Shown piece after piece: positions 51,222 to 59,311 of a DNA stretch of 64,000 nucleotides. The translations under genes and the position numbers were made by a program. The first letter of the stretch is position 1; the number at the start of each line of letters is the position of its first letter. Source of the DNA: Desulfomonile tiedjei (GTDB lineage: Bacteria > Desulfobacterota > Desulfomonilia > Desulfomonilales > Desulfomonilaceae); assembly GCA_016212925.1 (NCBI GenBank), contig JACRDF010000010.1, forward strand, positions 338,310 through 402,309, read 5' to 3'. The notes below the pieces were generated by a model. The model was not told the DNA's origin and searched no databases. It saw only the letters and a program-made list of their open reading frames with translations.

Positions 51222-52625
51222 ATGAACGACTCTTCCATGTCCGGCTATGTGCTGATCATCGAGGATGACCCGTACAACGGACCGTTCACGCAGCAACTCT
51301 TACAAGCTGCAGGTTTTAGGGCTGATCTGGCGGAATCGGCAGAAGCGGGCTTGGACCTGCTCGAACGCAATGACGACGACCCTCCCGACATGATCCTGCT
51401 GGACGTCAACCTTCCCGGCATGGATGGATTCGAGCTGGTGACCAAGTTGAAGGGTCATCCGGAATTCCAATACATTCCCGTAATAATTTTCACCGTTAAT
51501 GATTCGCTGGAGTACAAGATCGAAGGGCTCAACAGGGGAGGGGACGACTATCTGATCAAGCCGTACGAGCCGGACGAACTCATTGCACGGGTAAATGCGA
51601 TGCTGCGGATAAGAAGGCTGTACAGCAGCTTGAGGCACGAACGGCAGGTGAATTGCCGGTTGAGCCGCACTCTCGACCGGAATGAGAAACTCGCTTCCCT
51701 TCTCGGCAGGTCCCCTCAGATGCGAGAGATTTGTGACCTGATATTGGATATTTCAACGAGCGACTCAAATGTGCTGATGCAGGGCGAGTCAGGCACCGGA
51801 AAAGAGGTCGTAGCAAGAACAATTCACGAAGAAAGCCTCCGAAGCAAAGGACCTTTTGTAGTAATCAATTGTGCGGCATATCCGGAAACGCTCCTCCATT
51901 CGGAGCTGTTCGGCCACGAAAAAGGGGCCTTTACGGGCGCAATCCGCAGGAAGCCGGGGCGATTCGAGCAGGCCGACGGCGGAACCATCTTCCTCGATGA
52001 AATAGGAGAGATAAGCCTTCCCACTCAGGTCATCCTTTTGCGTGTCATTCAGGAAAAGAAGTTCGAGCGGGTAGGCGGGGAAGAAACGCTTTCCACTGAC
52101 GCTCGAATTATAGCGGCCACAAATAGGGACTTGAAGCAGGCCATGTCTCACGGCACGTTCCGTGAGGACCTTTATTGGCGGCTTAACGTCATCTCCGTGC
52201 ACGTGCCGCCGCTTAGAGAAAGGCGAGAAGATATCCCGCAGCTCGTGGCAAATTTTGTAAAACACTACAATGACAAATTAGGGAAAAGCATTCGATCGTT
52301 CTCGCCCGATGCTATGGATCTCTTGTTCAGCCATCATTGGCCCGGGAATGTCCGGGAACTGGAAAATGTGATTGAACGCTCCATGGTGCTTGCCCGAGAA
52401 GACGTTATTCGCTGCGAAGGCTTACCCCAGGAGTTGCGCTTCCAGGAGCCTTCCATGTGCGTCAACGGTTCCACCAGAACCCTGGACCTTATGGAACGGG
52501 ATCATGTAAGCTCAGTACTGGAGGAATGCGGATGGAACAAGTACAGAGCCGCCAAATTGATGGGGATCAGCCGGAGCACTCTGTACAGCAAGATGAAAAA
52601 GCACCGGCTGCTCCATGCGCACTGA
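51222..52625 (+). CDS. Sigma-54-dependent response regulator (NtrC family)
   Basis: The protein has 467 residues from the ATG at 51222, with GGAG five bases upstream; an ATG at 51186 adds 12 residues. The receiver domain has IIEDDPYNGP, the phosphoacceptor Asp in ILLDVNLPGMDGFE and a Lys in DYLIKPYEPDEL. The AAA+ domain is intact: Walker A GESGTGKE, GAFTGA loop, Walker B GGTIFLDEIGEI and R-finger region ATNRDLKQA. A Fis-type HTH closes the protein (NKYRAAKLMGISRSTLYSKMKKHRL). It activates sigma-54 promoters after phosphorylation. No histidine kinase is adjacent; the kinase pair at 20.5-23.7 kb is one candidate. Confidence 0.92.
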   Translation: MNDSSMSGYVLIIEDDPYNGPFTQQLLQAAGFRADLAESAEAGLDLLERNDDDPPDMILLDVNLPGMDGFELVTKLKGHPEFQYIPVIIFTVNDSLEYKIEGLNRGGDDYLIKPYEPDELIARVNAMLRIRRLYSSLRHERQVNCRLSRTLDRNEKLASLLGRSPQMREICDLILDISTSDSNVLMQGESGTGKEVVARTIHEESLRSKGPFVVINCAAYPETLLHSELFGHEKGAFTGAIRRKPGRFEQADGGTIFLDEIGEISLPTQVILLRVIQEKKFERVGGEETLSTDARIIAATNRDLKQAMSHGTFREDLYWRLNVISVHVPPLRERREDIPQLVANFVKHYNDKLGKSIRSFSPDAMDLLFSHHWPGNVRELENVIERSMVLAREDVIRCEGLPQELRFQEPSMCVNGSTRTLDLMERDHVSSVLEECGWNKYRAAKLMGISRSTLYSKMKKHRLLHAH

Positions 52626-52703
52626 GGCAAGCCGCTGCGCGAACAGGGATGGTTTCGGTAGTCCAAGCATTCCGCAAATAATGATTAATACCCACCAAGT
52701 TCC

Positions 52704-53075
52704 ATGAAGGTAGATTTCTTCACAGGGGTCTTGAAGGAGGGAGCACAACCCGGTGTCCGAGTCTGGTGCGCTGTTACTCCGTTCGGAATCAGGGCGCTCA
52801 AAGAGGACCGCGAAACGATCATCTTGGACCTTGCTATGGAGCGCTTGTCTACACCCGAGCCCATTGTCACGGTGGACCTGGCCGGTCTTGATCGAAACTC
52901 AGCCGAAACCATAGTGGATCTTATCCTGCAAAGCGGACTTCTGGGAAAGCCCGGGGTGAAGCACAAAGGGGACGCGGTACTGTTCATGCTCACAAATGAG
53001 GCTCTTCATGCTCTGGCACAAGTAATGAGAGAGGAAGAGGCGGACGCGGACGAGGAGCCGCCTTCAAGCACATGA
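52704..53075 (+). CDS. Hypothetical protein, 123 residues
   Basis: No family is recognised. The sequence has mixed helices and strands: KVDFFTGVLKEGAQPGVRVWCAVTPFGIRAL, VTVDLAGLDRNSAETIVDLILQSGLLGKPG and a C-terminal acidic tail (EEEADADEEPPSST). There is no signal peptide or TM segment. The acidic tail is like those of small partner proteins. It begins 78 bp after the NtrC-type regulator and could be in the same transcript. The RBS is weak (no clear GGAG). Confidence 0.5.
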   Translation: MKVDFFTGVLKEGAQPGVRVWCAVTPFGIRALKEDRETIILDLAMERLSTPEPIVTVDLAGLDRNSAETIVDLILQSGLLGKPGVKHKGDAVLFMLTNEALHALAQVMREEEADADEEPPSST

Positions 53076-53223
53076 TTGCCTGAGTGTGTACGAGATGCGC
53101 AGCGCAGCGACCATCTATTTGTGGGCGAAGGACAGCAGCCATGCGGATTTCGGTGAGTCGTGGGGCAGGCTTTCCGAGACTGTCTCAAAACTCATGGCAT
53201 GGGCGGAATCGTAGCACAAATGC

Positions 53224-53326
53224 TCCCTCACCCTGTCCTCTCCCGGCGGGAAAGGGCAGGGCTGCTGTAGCGCCGGCATCTTGCCGGTAGTCCCCCTCGC
53301 CCTCTGGTAGAGGGTTGGGGTGAGGG
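53224..53326. repeat. Imperfect palindromic repeat (ccctcaccct type)
   Basis: ccctcaccctgtcctctccc is opposed by gagggttggggtgaggg, with cggcatcttgccgg between them. The gap 53076-53733 has no supported gene; this and the next repeat account for most of it. Confidence 0.6.
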
Positions 53327-53521
53327 AGGGGAAAGGCTGGATAGTCCTATTCGTGGCACAATCCGGACTAGTCTTGGACTCTTGAGACAGTCTCTTCCAG
53401 CCTTCAATCATTGGAATTTGAGAATAGGCAGGCTGCAAAACTTCTTTTACAGGCATGGCAGAAATCGGACAATTCCCGTGGGCCGGTCACGGGTTACCGG
53501 CTCCCGTAGGCCTTCCGCATT

Positions 53522-53589
53522 GTGGGGCAGGCTTTCCAGCCTGCCGGATTAACAGCAGGGAAAATCGCAGGCTGGAAAGCCTGCGCCAC
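53522..53589. repeat. Inverted repeat (gtggggcaggctttccag type)
   Basis: Arms of 23 bp with one mismatch flank a 22 bp loop, and outer words (accggctcccgtaggcct and aggcctaccggctcccgg) flank it again at 53496-53517 and 53620-53640. This makes a larger nested palindrome. Confidence 0.7.
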
Positions 53590-53733
53590 ATTGGCATAGA
53601 CGATTCTCCCGGCCGTAACTGAAGGCCTACCGGCTCCCGGCATTTTCCCTTGACAGAGAACTTATCACCCGCTACTTTAGAAAGATGCAGCGTGGCTTCC
53701 GTTGCTGGATTGCTGCAAGGTGTTGTAGCCTTG

Positions 53734-53808
53734 GGGCGGGTAGCTCAGCGGGAGAGCACCGGCCTTACAAGCCGGGGGTCACAGGTTCAAATCCTGTTCC
53801 GCCTACCA
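53734..53808 (+). tRNA. tRNA-Val (TAC)
   Basis: A 75-base cloverleaf. The acceptor stem GGGCGGG pairs with TCCGCCT (two G-T pairs), the D arm is TAGCTCAGCGGGAGAGC, the anticodon loop CTTACAA has TAC, the T arm is ACAGG-TTCAAAT-CCTGT, and CCA is encoded. Confidence 0.95.
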
Positions 53809-53835
53809 GTTAGGATGCTTCACTGCCCACTTCGC

Positions 53836-53913
53836 GGGGGCGTAGTTCAGTTTGGTTAGAACGCCGGCCTGTCACGCCGGAGGTCGCGAGTTCGAGTCTC
53901 GTCGCTCCCGCCA
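53836..53913 (+). tRNA. tRNA-Asp (GTC)
   Basis: A 78-base cloverleaf. The acceptor stem GGGGGCG pairs with CGCTCCC, the anticodon loop CTGTCAC has GTC, the T arm is GCGAG-TTCGAGT-CTCGT, and CCA is encoded. Its 3' half (53867-53914) is the left end of a direct repeat with copies at 54631 and 63486. Confidence 0.95.
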
Positions 53914-53930
53914 CCAAACAGCCTGATATC

Positions 53931-53969
53931 ACAGGGAAGCCAAGGAGTCAGGCTTCCCTGTTGTTGTTT
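53931..53969 (+). terminator. Terminator of the tRNA operon
   Basis: The 11 bp stem acagggaagcc/ggcttccctgt with a 9 bp loop, then tgttgttt. A near-identical hairpin follows each of the other two tRNA-Asp 3' copies. Confidence 0.75.
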
Positions 53970-54030
53970 AGCATTTGGTCTAGGGTTCCCAAGGAGCCCC
54001 TTGGCTCTGCAACTCGGCAATGAGGCTTAC

Positions 54031-54228
54031 ATGACCGACTTAACGATAAGTCTTCCCGAAGACAAACTGGCCAAGCTCAAGGAAAGAGCCTCAGCATATG
54101 GGGTCAGTGCGGAAGAACTCGTGCGTGCCGGCATCGACCGCCTGCTCGAAAGCCCGGAAGAGGATTTCCGGGGCGCTGTAGACTATGTCCTCAAGAAGAA
54201 CGAGGGACTTTACCGAAGGCTTGCATGA
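54031..54228 (+). CDS. Ribbon-helix-helix antitoxin of a Doc-type pair
   Basis: The protein has 65 residues from the ATG at 54031 with GAGG upstream; the longer frame from 54001 is less likely. Its N-terminal strand and helices (MTDLTISLPEDKLAKLKERASAYGVSAEELVRAGIDRLLES) follow the ribbon-helix-helix pattern of small antitoxins, which bind their own promoter, and a C-terminal tail (EEDFRGAVDYVLKKNEGLYRR) would bind the toxin. The next gene begins inside its stop codon (ATGA), as is usual for toxin-antitoxin pairs. The toxin is interrupted by a stop codon. Confidence 0.8.
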   Translation: MTDLTISLPEDKLAKLKERASAYGVSAEELVRAGIDRLLESPEEDFRGAVDYVLKKNEGLYRRLA

Positions 54229-54611
54229 TGCGCTTCTTGACGCTGGAGGAAGTGCTTCAAATTCACAATCGTCTCATAGAGCAAACCGGGGGCGCACCAG
54301 GGATACTGGACCTGGGATTATTGGAATCGGCTTGGGGGTAAGGCCGAACGTCTTTTGGCGGTCAAGAGATGTATCCTTCGATCGCTGACAAGGCGGGAGC
54401 GCTGTGCTTTTCGATCGTACGAAATCATCCCTTTGTTGAAGGGAACAAGCGCACGGGGCAGGCCGCTATGGAGGTTTTTCTGGTGCTGAATGGTTATGAA
54501 CTCCTCGCTGGCATTGATGAAGCAGAGATGACTATCCTCCAGTTGGCATCCGGGGAGATGCAAAGGGACCAACTTACGCGATGGGTTCAGTATCATGTCA
54601 AGCCATTGTGA
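54225..54611 (+). pseudogene. Doc/Fic-type toxin, interrupted by an in-frame TAA
   Basis: The reading frame starts at ATG (54225 or 54228) and matches Doc: MRFLTLEEVLQIHNRLIEQTGGAPGILDLGLLESAW. A TAA at 54339-54341 follows at a position where relatives read SALARPRTTFGG. The same frame then continues TSFGGQEMYPSIADKAGALCFSIVRNHPFVEGNKRTGQAAMEVFLVLNGYEL to the stop at 54611. The Fic motif HPFVEGNKRTG is intact (HxFx(D/E)GNKRxG). A TAA cannot be read as Sec or Pyl, so this is either a true nonsense mutation or a sequencing error. Functional Doc phosphorylates EF-Tu. Confidence 0.8.
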
Positions 54612-54630
54612 CAAGGCAAGGGGCACCCGA

Positions 54631-54730
54631 CTCCTGTGGCGCCGGAGGCCGCGTGTTCGAGTCCCGTCGCTCCCGCCACCAAACAGCCTGATATTACAGG
54701 GAAGCCTGCTTGTTTAGGCTTCCCTGTTTT
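54631..54730 (+). repeat. tRNA-Asp 3' fragment plus terminator, copy B (att-like)
   Basis: The segment 54631-54706 repeats the 3' part of tRNA-Asp and the adjoining ccaccaaacagcctgatat...acagggaagcc with a few mismatches, and the terminator hairpin follows (54696-54730). With the true tRNA at 53836 it brackets the RHH/Doc pair. It looks like an old attachment-site duplication. Confidence 0.8.
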
Positions 54731-55306
54731 CGTTTGGCGGAATAGTCCAGGGCTCCCAAAGGGCCCCTACTGGAAATTAGAGGGTAATGGAAACTTCTAT
54801 TTTTCTCCCCGCGGTTTCCGGGTTGAGTTTGGCAATCCCCGGCCAATAGCAATAGGGAGCTGAGATCAAGGTTACTGAACACCGGAGATGTCCTCGCCCG
54901 TGTCACTGATTCGGGCACGTTGTGGCCGCTGCGGCGTAAATAAACTGATCAGCTGCAATGACCGGTTAACCATTTTGGCCTAGCACCCCTCTGATTCTAG
55001 ACCCGAAGATTCCCATTTCCTCTGACGCAATAGAGGGCTATAATCACGACATCAAAGAGTAGTCAGGAAAAGCGCTTTCCAATTAGTTTTTCAAATCCGC
55101 AGAGCCATCCGTTTTCTTTTTCGGAATTTCGCAGCGGTTGTGTAGAGCTGATTGCCCTTCAAGCAGCGTTGCCACGCCGTTGTCTGCGGGTCGTTGAATC
55201 GACCTTTCTTAGAAATGGGTTTCCAGTCCGATATGATCAAGCGCATACCTGACGGTGCAAATCGGGGAAGCAGGACACGATCTTTTTTTTGTGGAGGAGG
55301 ACTCAT
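54731..55306. other. Intergenic stretch before the sulfatase gene
   Basis: No gene with RBS is supported. Two small frames are too short to call, among them GDVLARVTDSGTLWPLRRK near 54890-54940, which could be a remnant. The sequence becomes AT-rich toward the sulfatase gene, with an RBS GTGGAGGAGG just before 55307. Confidence 0.45.
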
Positions 55307-56920
55307 ATGAACAAGATGATGGCCAAGAATATTGCGCTGCTCGCTGCGGCAGTGATTACCATTGCTTTTGTCTGTGCCGCCGGGCAGGAATCAAGGGCTG
55401 CTGAGACCAGGAAACCTAACATCCTAGTCATCTGGGGCGATGACATAGGGGTGCATAACATCAGCGCTTACAACCACGGCATCATGGGCTACAAGACGCC
55501 CAACATTGACCGTCTGGCGAAGGAAGGCGCGATGTTCACCGACTCCTACGCACAGCAGAGTTGTACTGCGGGCAGAGCGTCGTTTATTCTTGGCCAGCAT
55601 CCGTTCCGCACCGGGCTTCTCACAATCGGCATGCCCGGCTCGCCGCACGGCATCCCAGATTGGTCACCTACAATCGCCGACCTGCTCAAAGAGCAGGGCT
55701 ACACTACCGGACAGTTCGGCAAGAACCACCTCGGCGATCAGGACAAGCACCTGCCGACGGTGCATGGGTTCGATGAGTTCTTCGGCAACCTCTACCACCT
55801 CAATGCTGAAGAGGAGCCGGAGACCTATTACTACCCGAAGGACCCGGAGTTTAAGAAGAAGTATGGCCCGCGAGGCGTACTGCACTGTCACGCAGACGGC
55901 AAGGGCGGCCAGAAGTGCGAGGACACCGGCCCACTGACGCAGAAGCGCATGGAGACCGTTGACCAGGAGATCCACGCAGCCGCAAAGGGCTTCATTGATC
56001 GCGCGGTCAAAGACAAGAAACCCTTCTTCGTCTGGCTCAACACCACGCGCATGCACGTCTGGACTCACCTGAAGAAGGAAACCTACGGCAAAACCGGCAT
56101 CGGCATCTATCCGGACGGCATGACGGAACTCGACGATATCACCGGGGCGGTCCTCAAGCAACTCGATGACCTCGGCATCGCCGACAACACCATCGTCGTC
56201 TGGTCCACCGACAACGGCGCTGAGACCTTCTCTTGGCCCGATGGAGGTACGACGCCCTTCCACGGCGAGAAAGGGACGACCTGGGAAGGCGGCTTCCGCG
56301 TACCCCTGCTCGTCCGCTGGCCTGGCGTAATCAAGCCCGGCACGATCTGCAACGACATCATTTCACAGGAAGACTGGATGCCCACGCTGCTCGCTGCGGC
56401 CGGGGTGCCGGACATTGTGGAGAAGCTCAAGAGCAAGGATGGCTACAAGGCCAACGGCAAAAGCTGGCGAATCCATGCCGATGGTTATAACTTCCTGCCC
56501 TACTTCAGGGGTGAGACCGACAAAGGCCCGCGACAAGAAATCTATTACTTCAGCCAGGGCGGCGAGCTGAACGCTCTCCGCGTGAAGGACTGGAAGATCC
56601 ATTTTGCGACGCAGGTCGGCAATATCGCCACCGGCACGCGAGCGGTACCCGGCTGGCCGCTGATTGTGAACCTTCGGGCTGACCCGTATGAAAAAGGCCC
56701 GACCGAAGCGGCCTTGGGTTACCTCAGGTGGTATGGGGACAATCTGTGGACCTTCGTTCCCGCTCAGGGCTTCATTAAGAAGTTCCTGTCCACACTTCCG
56801 GAGTATCCCTTCCAGGAAGGCAGCAGCCTGAATGCAGCGGGAATCAACTACAACACGCTCAAGGCCGGCGCGGCACTGAAACGGCTGCAGGAATTGGAGA
56901 CCATCCCCCTCGACAAGTAG
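55307..56920 (+). CDS. Type I arylsulfatase, exported
   Basis: The protein has 537 residues from the ATG at 55307, with GGAGGAGG upstream. A signal peptide (NIALLAAAVITIAFVCAAGQESRA) precedes the sulfatase core. The formylglycine motif is C86-T-A-G-R in YAQQSCTAGRASFI (the CxAxR form), with metal residues D45 and D46 (VIWGDDIG) and the usual DNGAE (STDNGAETF) and FGKNHLGD segments. A Cys-type sulfatase needs a maturase to make formylglycine; none is in this window. It would cleave sulfate esters in the periplasm. It is within the tRNA-Asp-bounded island. Confidence 0.92.
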   Translation: MNKMMAKNIALLAAAVITIAFVCAAGQESRAAETRKPNILVIWGDDIGVHNISAYNHGIMGYKTPNIDRLAKEGAMFTDSYAQQSCTAGRASFILGQHPFRTGLLTIGMPGSPHGIPDWSPTIADLLKEQGYTTGQFGKNHLGDQDKHLPTVHGFDEFFGNLYHLNAEEEPETYYYPKDPEFKKKYGPRGVLHCHADGKGGQKCEDTGPLTQKRMETVDQEIHAAAKGFIDRAVKDKKPFFVWLNTTRMHVWTHLKKETYGKTGIGIYPDGMTELDDITGAVLKQLDDLGIADNTIVVWSTDNGAETFSWPDGGTTPFHGEKGTTWEGGFRVPLLVRWPGVIKPGTICNDIISQEDWMPTLLAAAGVPDIVEKLKSKDGYKANGKSWRIHADGYNFLPYFRGETDKGPRQEIYYFSQGGELNALRVKDWKIHFATQVGNIATGTRAVPGWPLIVNLRADPYEKGPTEAALGYLRWYGDNLWTFVPAQGFIKKFLSTLPEYPFQEGSSLNAAGINYNTLKAGAALKRLQELETIPLDK

Positions 56921-56935
56921 GCACCCACCTCAGCA

Positions 56936-56971
56936 GGTCGCATCCCTCACACGGGAGGGATGCGACCCGTT
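56936..56971 (+). terminator. Hairpin between sulfatase and DUF1254 genes
   Basis: A perfect 13 bp stem (ggtcgcatccctc/gagggatgcgacc) with a 6 bp loop is followed by cgttt. It may be a weak terminator or an mRNA-stabilising hairpin, since the next start is only 13 bp later. Confidence 0.55.
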
Positions 56972-56983
56972 TGAGGAAAGGAA

Positions 56984-58531
56984 ATGACTGTGAAGAATGC
57001 ACACAAGAGAAGCATCCTCGCCGCCATGATTATTGCAGCGCTGGCAATGAGCGGACTCACAACGCAGGCTCTGGCCCAGGAGACCCGCTTCGATACACTG
57101 GCCAACCTCCCGTTCGCCGAAAACCGGCCCACGAAGGAGACAGCGCAGACACTCCGCGACGAATTGCTCTTCCAGAGGGCAACGCAGGCCTATCTCTGGG
57201 CGTTGCCTTTGATAAACACGCTCGGCATGAAGACCGGCTCAGAAAAGGTCTTCGGCGCAGGCTACAACGTCTTGCCGATCTGGAAAAAGCGCCTCGACGC
57301 AAAGACTCTCATAACAACCCCTAACTCAGATGTCATCTATGCAATGAGCTACGTTGACCTCGGCAAGGATGGTCCCCTGGTATTCGAAGCGCCGCCACAC
57401 TTGCAGGGTATCCTGCTCGATTTCTGGCAGCGCCCTATCCCGGTTGACGGTGGCAAGTTTTTTGGAGATGTCGGCCTGCCCGGACCCGACGGCGGGAAGG
57501 GCGGTAAGTTTCTGCTGTTGCCCCCCGGCTACAAGGGCGAGGTTCCTGAAGGTTACTTCGTTTACCGCTCGGCGACTAACAATGTCTTCATCTTCCTGCG
57601 CTCGTTTTATCAGGACCCCAAGGATCTGGCACCGGCAGTTGCGTTGATTGAACAATCGAAGATCTATCCGCTGAACGGCAAAGACAAGGCCAAGGCGATG
57701 ACATTCCCCGATGCCTCAGGTGTCCCGGCCAACATGCTGCCGATCGGCGACGGCAGCGCCTTTGATCATCTCAAAAGTCTTGTGGACAGAGAAGGCTCCA
57801 ATCTGGCCGATTCAGATAGTCTCGGCACGTTGGCAGCCATTGGCATCACAAATGGACAGCCGTTCAATCCCGATGCGCACACACGGAAGATCCTCGATCG
57901 GGCCGCCAAGACCGCCTATAAGATGAGCCGGGTGATCGGCTTCCAAGAAGTCGTCAACGGCCGATCTCTGCGTGTTTATCCAGACCGTCGGTGGGTCAAT
58001 CCCGTGGCTGACGCGACGCCTACTAATCCGGGAGGGCCGTTCGACTTGAGTTGGAGGAGAATCGCCGGAGGGTATCTAGATCTCGATGCCCGCATTTGGT
58101 TTTTCACCAACTACTACTCGATCAGTCCGGGGATGGTTTCCCAAATCCCTGGGAAAGGCGCCAAATACATGATTGCCTTCACCGACAGCGAGGGCACGCC
58201 CTTGTCTGGAGGCAGCAATTACCGCCTGAACCTGCCGGCCGACATCCCCGCTGCCAATTTCTGGTCGGTGACGCTCTACGAGGTTGAGAATGCTTCGGGG
58301 CTGGCAAACGGCCAGCCGTTTCCCTCCAAGGGCTCACGCGACAAGCCGTTGCGGAATTCCGACGACAGCACGGACCTCTACTTGGGGCCCCAGGCGCCTC
58401 AGGGCAAAGAAGCCAACTGGCTCGCCACAGTGCCCGGCAAAGGGTATTTCGCCATCATCCGGCTTTATGGGCCGACCGAAACCGCCATCTACAAAAGTTG
58501 GAAACCGGGCGACATCGAGATGGTCAAGTGA
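56984..58531 (+). CDS. Exported DUF1254/DUF1214 protein
   Basis: The protein has 515 residues; the ATG follows GAGGAAAGGA. A signal peptide (MTVKNAHKRSILAAMIIAALAMSGLTTQALAQ) is followed by a DUF1254 region (RATQAYLWALPLINTLGMKTGSE, TTPNSDVIYAMSYVDLGKDGPLVFEAPP, LLDFWQRPIPVDGG) and a C-terminal DUF1214 region (YRLNLPADIPAANFWSVTLYEVENAS to ANWLATVPGKGYFAIIRLYGPTE). The function of these domains is not known. They often occur with sulfatases and membrane proteins in large genomes. Here it follows a sulfatase and is likely part of the same module. Confidence 0.88.
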   Translation: MTVKNAHKRSILAAMIIAALAMSGLTTQALAQETRFDTLANLPFAENRPTKETAQTLRDELLFQRATQAYLWALPLINTLGMKTGSEKVFGAGYNVLPIWKKRLDAKTLITTPNSDVIYAMSYVDLGKDGPLVFEAPPHLQGILLDFWQRPIPVDGGKFFGDVGLPGPDGGKGGKFLLLPPGYKGEVPEGYFVYRSATNNVFIFLRSFYQDPKDLAPAVALIEQSKIYPLNGKDKAKAMTFPDASGVPANMLPIGDGSAFDHLKSLVDREGSNLADSDSLGTLAAIGITNGQPFNPDAHTRKILDRAAKTAYKMSRVIGFQEVVNGRSLRVYPDRRWVNPVADATPTNPGGPFDLSWRRIAGGYLDLDARIWFFTNYYSISPGMVSQIPGKGAKYMIAFTDSEGTPLSGGSNYRLNLPADIPAANFWSVTLYEVENASGLANGQPFPSKGSRDKPLRNSDDSTDLYLGPQAPQGKEANWLATVPGKGYFAIIRLYGPTETAIYKSWKPGDIEMVK

Positions 58532-58587
58532 CATAAGGCCGCCGCTTCATACAAGGTGCGGCGGTCAAACAGTTGCTGGAAAGTTGT

Positions 58588-58627
58588 CCCTACATTCCCT
58601 CTCGAAATTTCGAGAGGGAATGTAGGG
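58588..58627. repeat. Perfect 40-bp palindrome
   Basis: ccctacattccctctcgaaa followed directly by its exact complement, with no spacer. It lies 57 bp after the DUF1254 stop. No T run follows. It may be a terminator arm, a protein-binding site or the remains of a recombination site. The gap to the integrase fragment holds no gene. Confidence 0.85.
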
Positions 58628-58755
58628 TGAGGATTTCCGACTAGGACAACGACTTTTGGCAACAAATATAAGTGATCTTCCGTGACCATATCGGCGCTCG
58701 GAATGTTGATTATTACGAGCACGTCATAATACCCCCTCACCGCTGAGAGACCTCA

Positions 58756-59200
58756 TCATCTCCGCCCCCAAGTCTCGCTTTTCCCATGATCGAAGGTCAA
58801 GCGGCCGAGTTCCCTTGCCAAATCAGCGTCACTAACGGTCAGGTACACGCTTTTCACGTTCTTTTTCCTGTCTCCATGACCTGCAATCGCATCGGCTATA
58901 AGGGGATGCAGACCGCTTCGCATAGGGTTGGTCTTCCAGCAGTGCCAGAGATCGTGAGTTCGGGGCATCGGTTCCAACTCAAGGCTTTCTAACGCCTCTC
59001 GCCAGGGCTTCTTCAAAGAATCCTCATGAGGCACCCTGCCTTCATCAGGGGTACGGAAGAATCAGCCTGAAAATGAACTCACCTTGCCTGCTGCCTGGAG
59101 CACGGGAATCAAGTCCTTGTGGATCGGCACTCTTTTCGGCCTTCTCTCCCTCGTCTGATAGGCTATCAATCGTTGAGCACTGCCATGCTGACCACAATGC
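58756..59200 (-). pseudogene. Tyrosine integrase remnant 1 (C-terminal part, frameshifted)
   Basis: On the minus strand the last 92 residues are readable: VPHEDSLKKPWREALESL, then the HxxR box as HDLWHCWKTN (Arg replaced by Trp), HPLIADAIAGHGDRKKNVKSVYL with the His/Gly motif and a candidate nucleophile Tyr, and the tail LGRLTFDHGK. Upstream, pieces in other frames (RVPIHKDLIPVLQAAGK, GEFIFRL) belong to the same gene, so it has several frameshifts. It resembles the related pieces at 61207-61330 and 62146-62320. Confidence 0.85.
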
Positions 59201-59311
59201 GAAATGAGCAAAGAGTCGACTTGAGCCCTTGAGGCCCATTTTACCGCAAGGCCATCGCCCCTCTCGCTCTCTTTGGAAGTGCGACTCTATCGTTACCGCA
59301 TCCTAAGCTCA

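Noticed and set aside
54225..54611. Recoding of the Doc stop as selenocysteine or pyrrolysine
   Set aside because: The codon is TAA, which is not used for Sec or Pyl.
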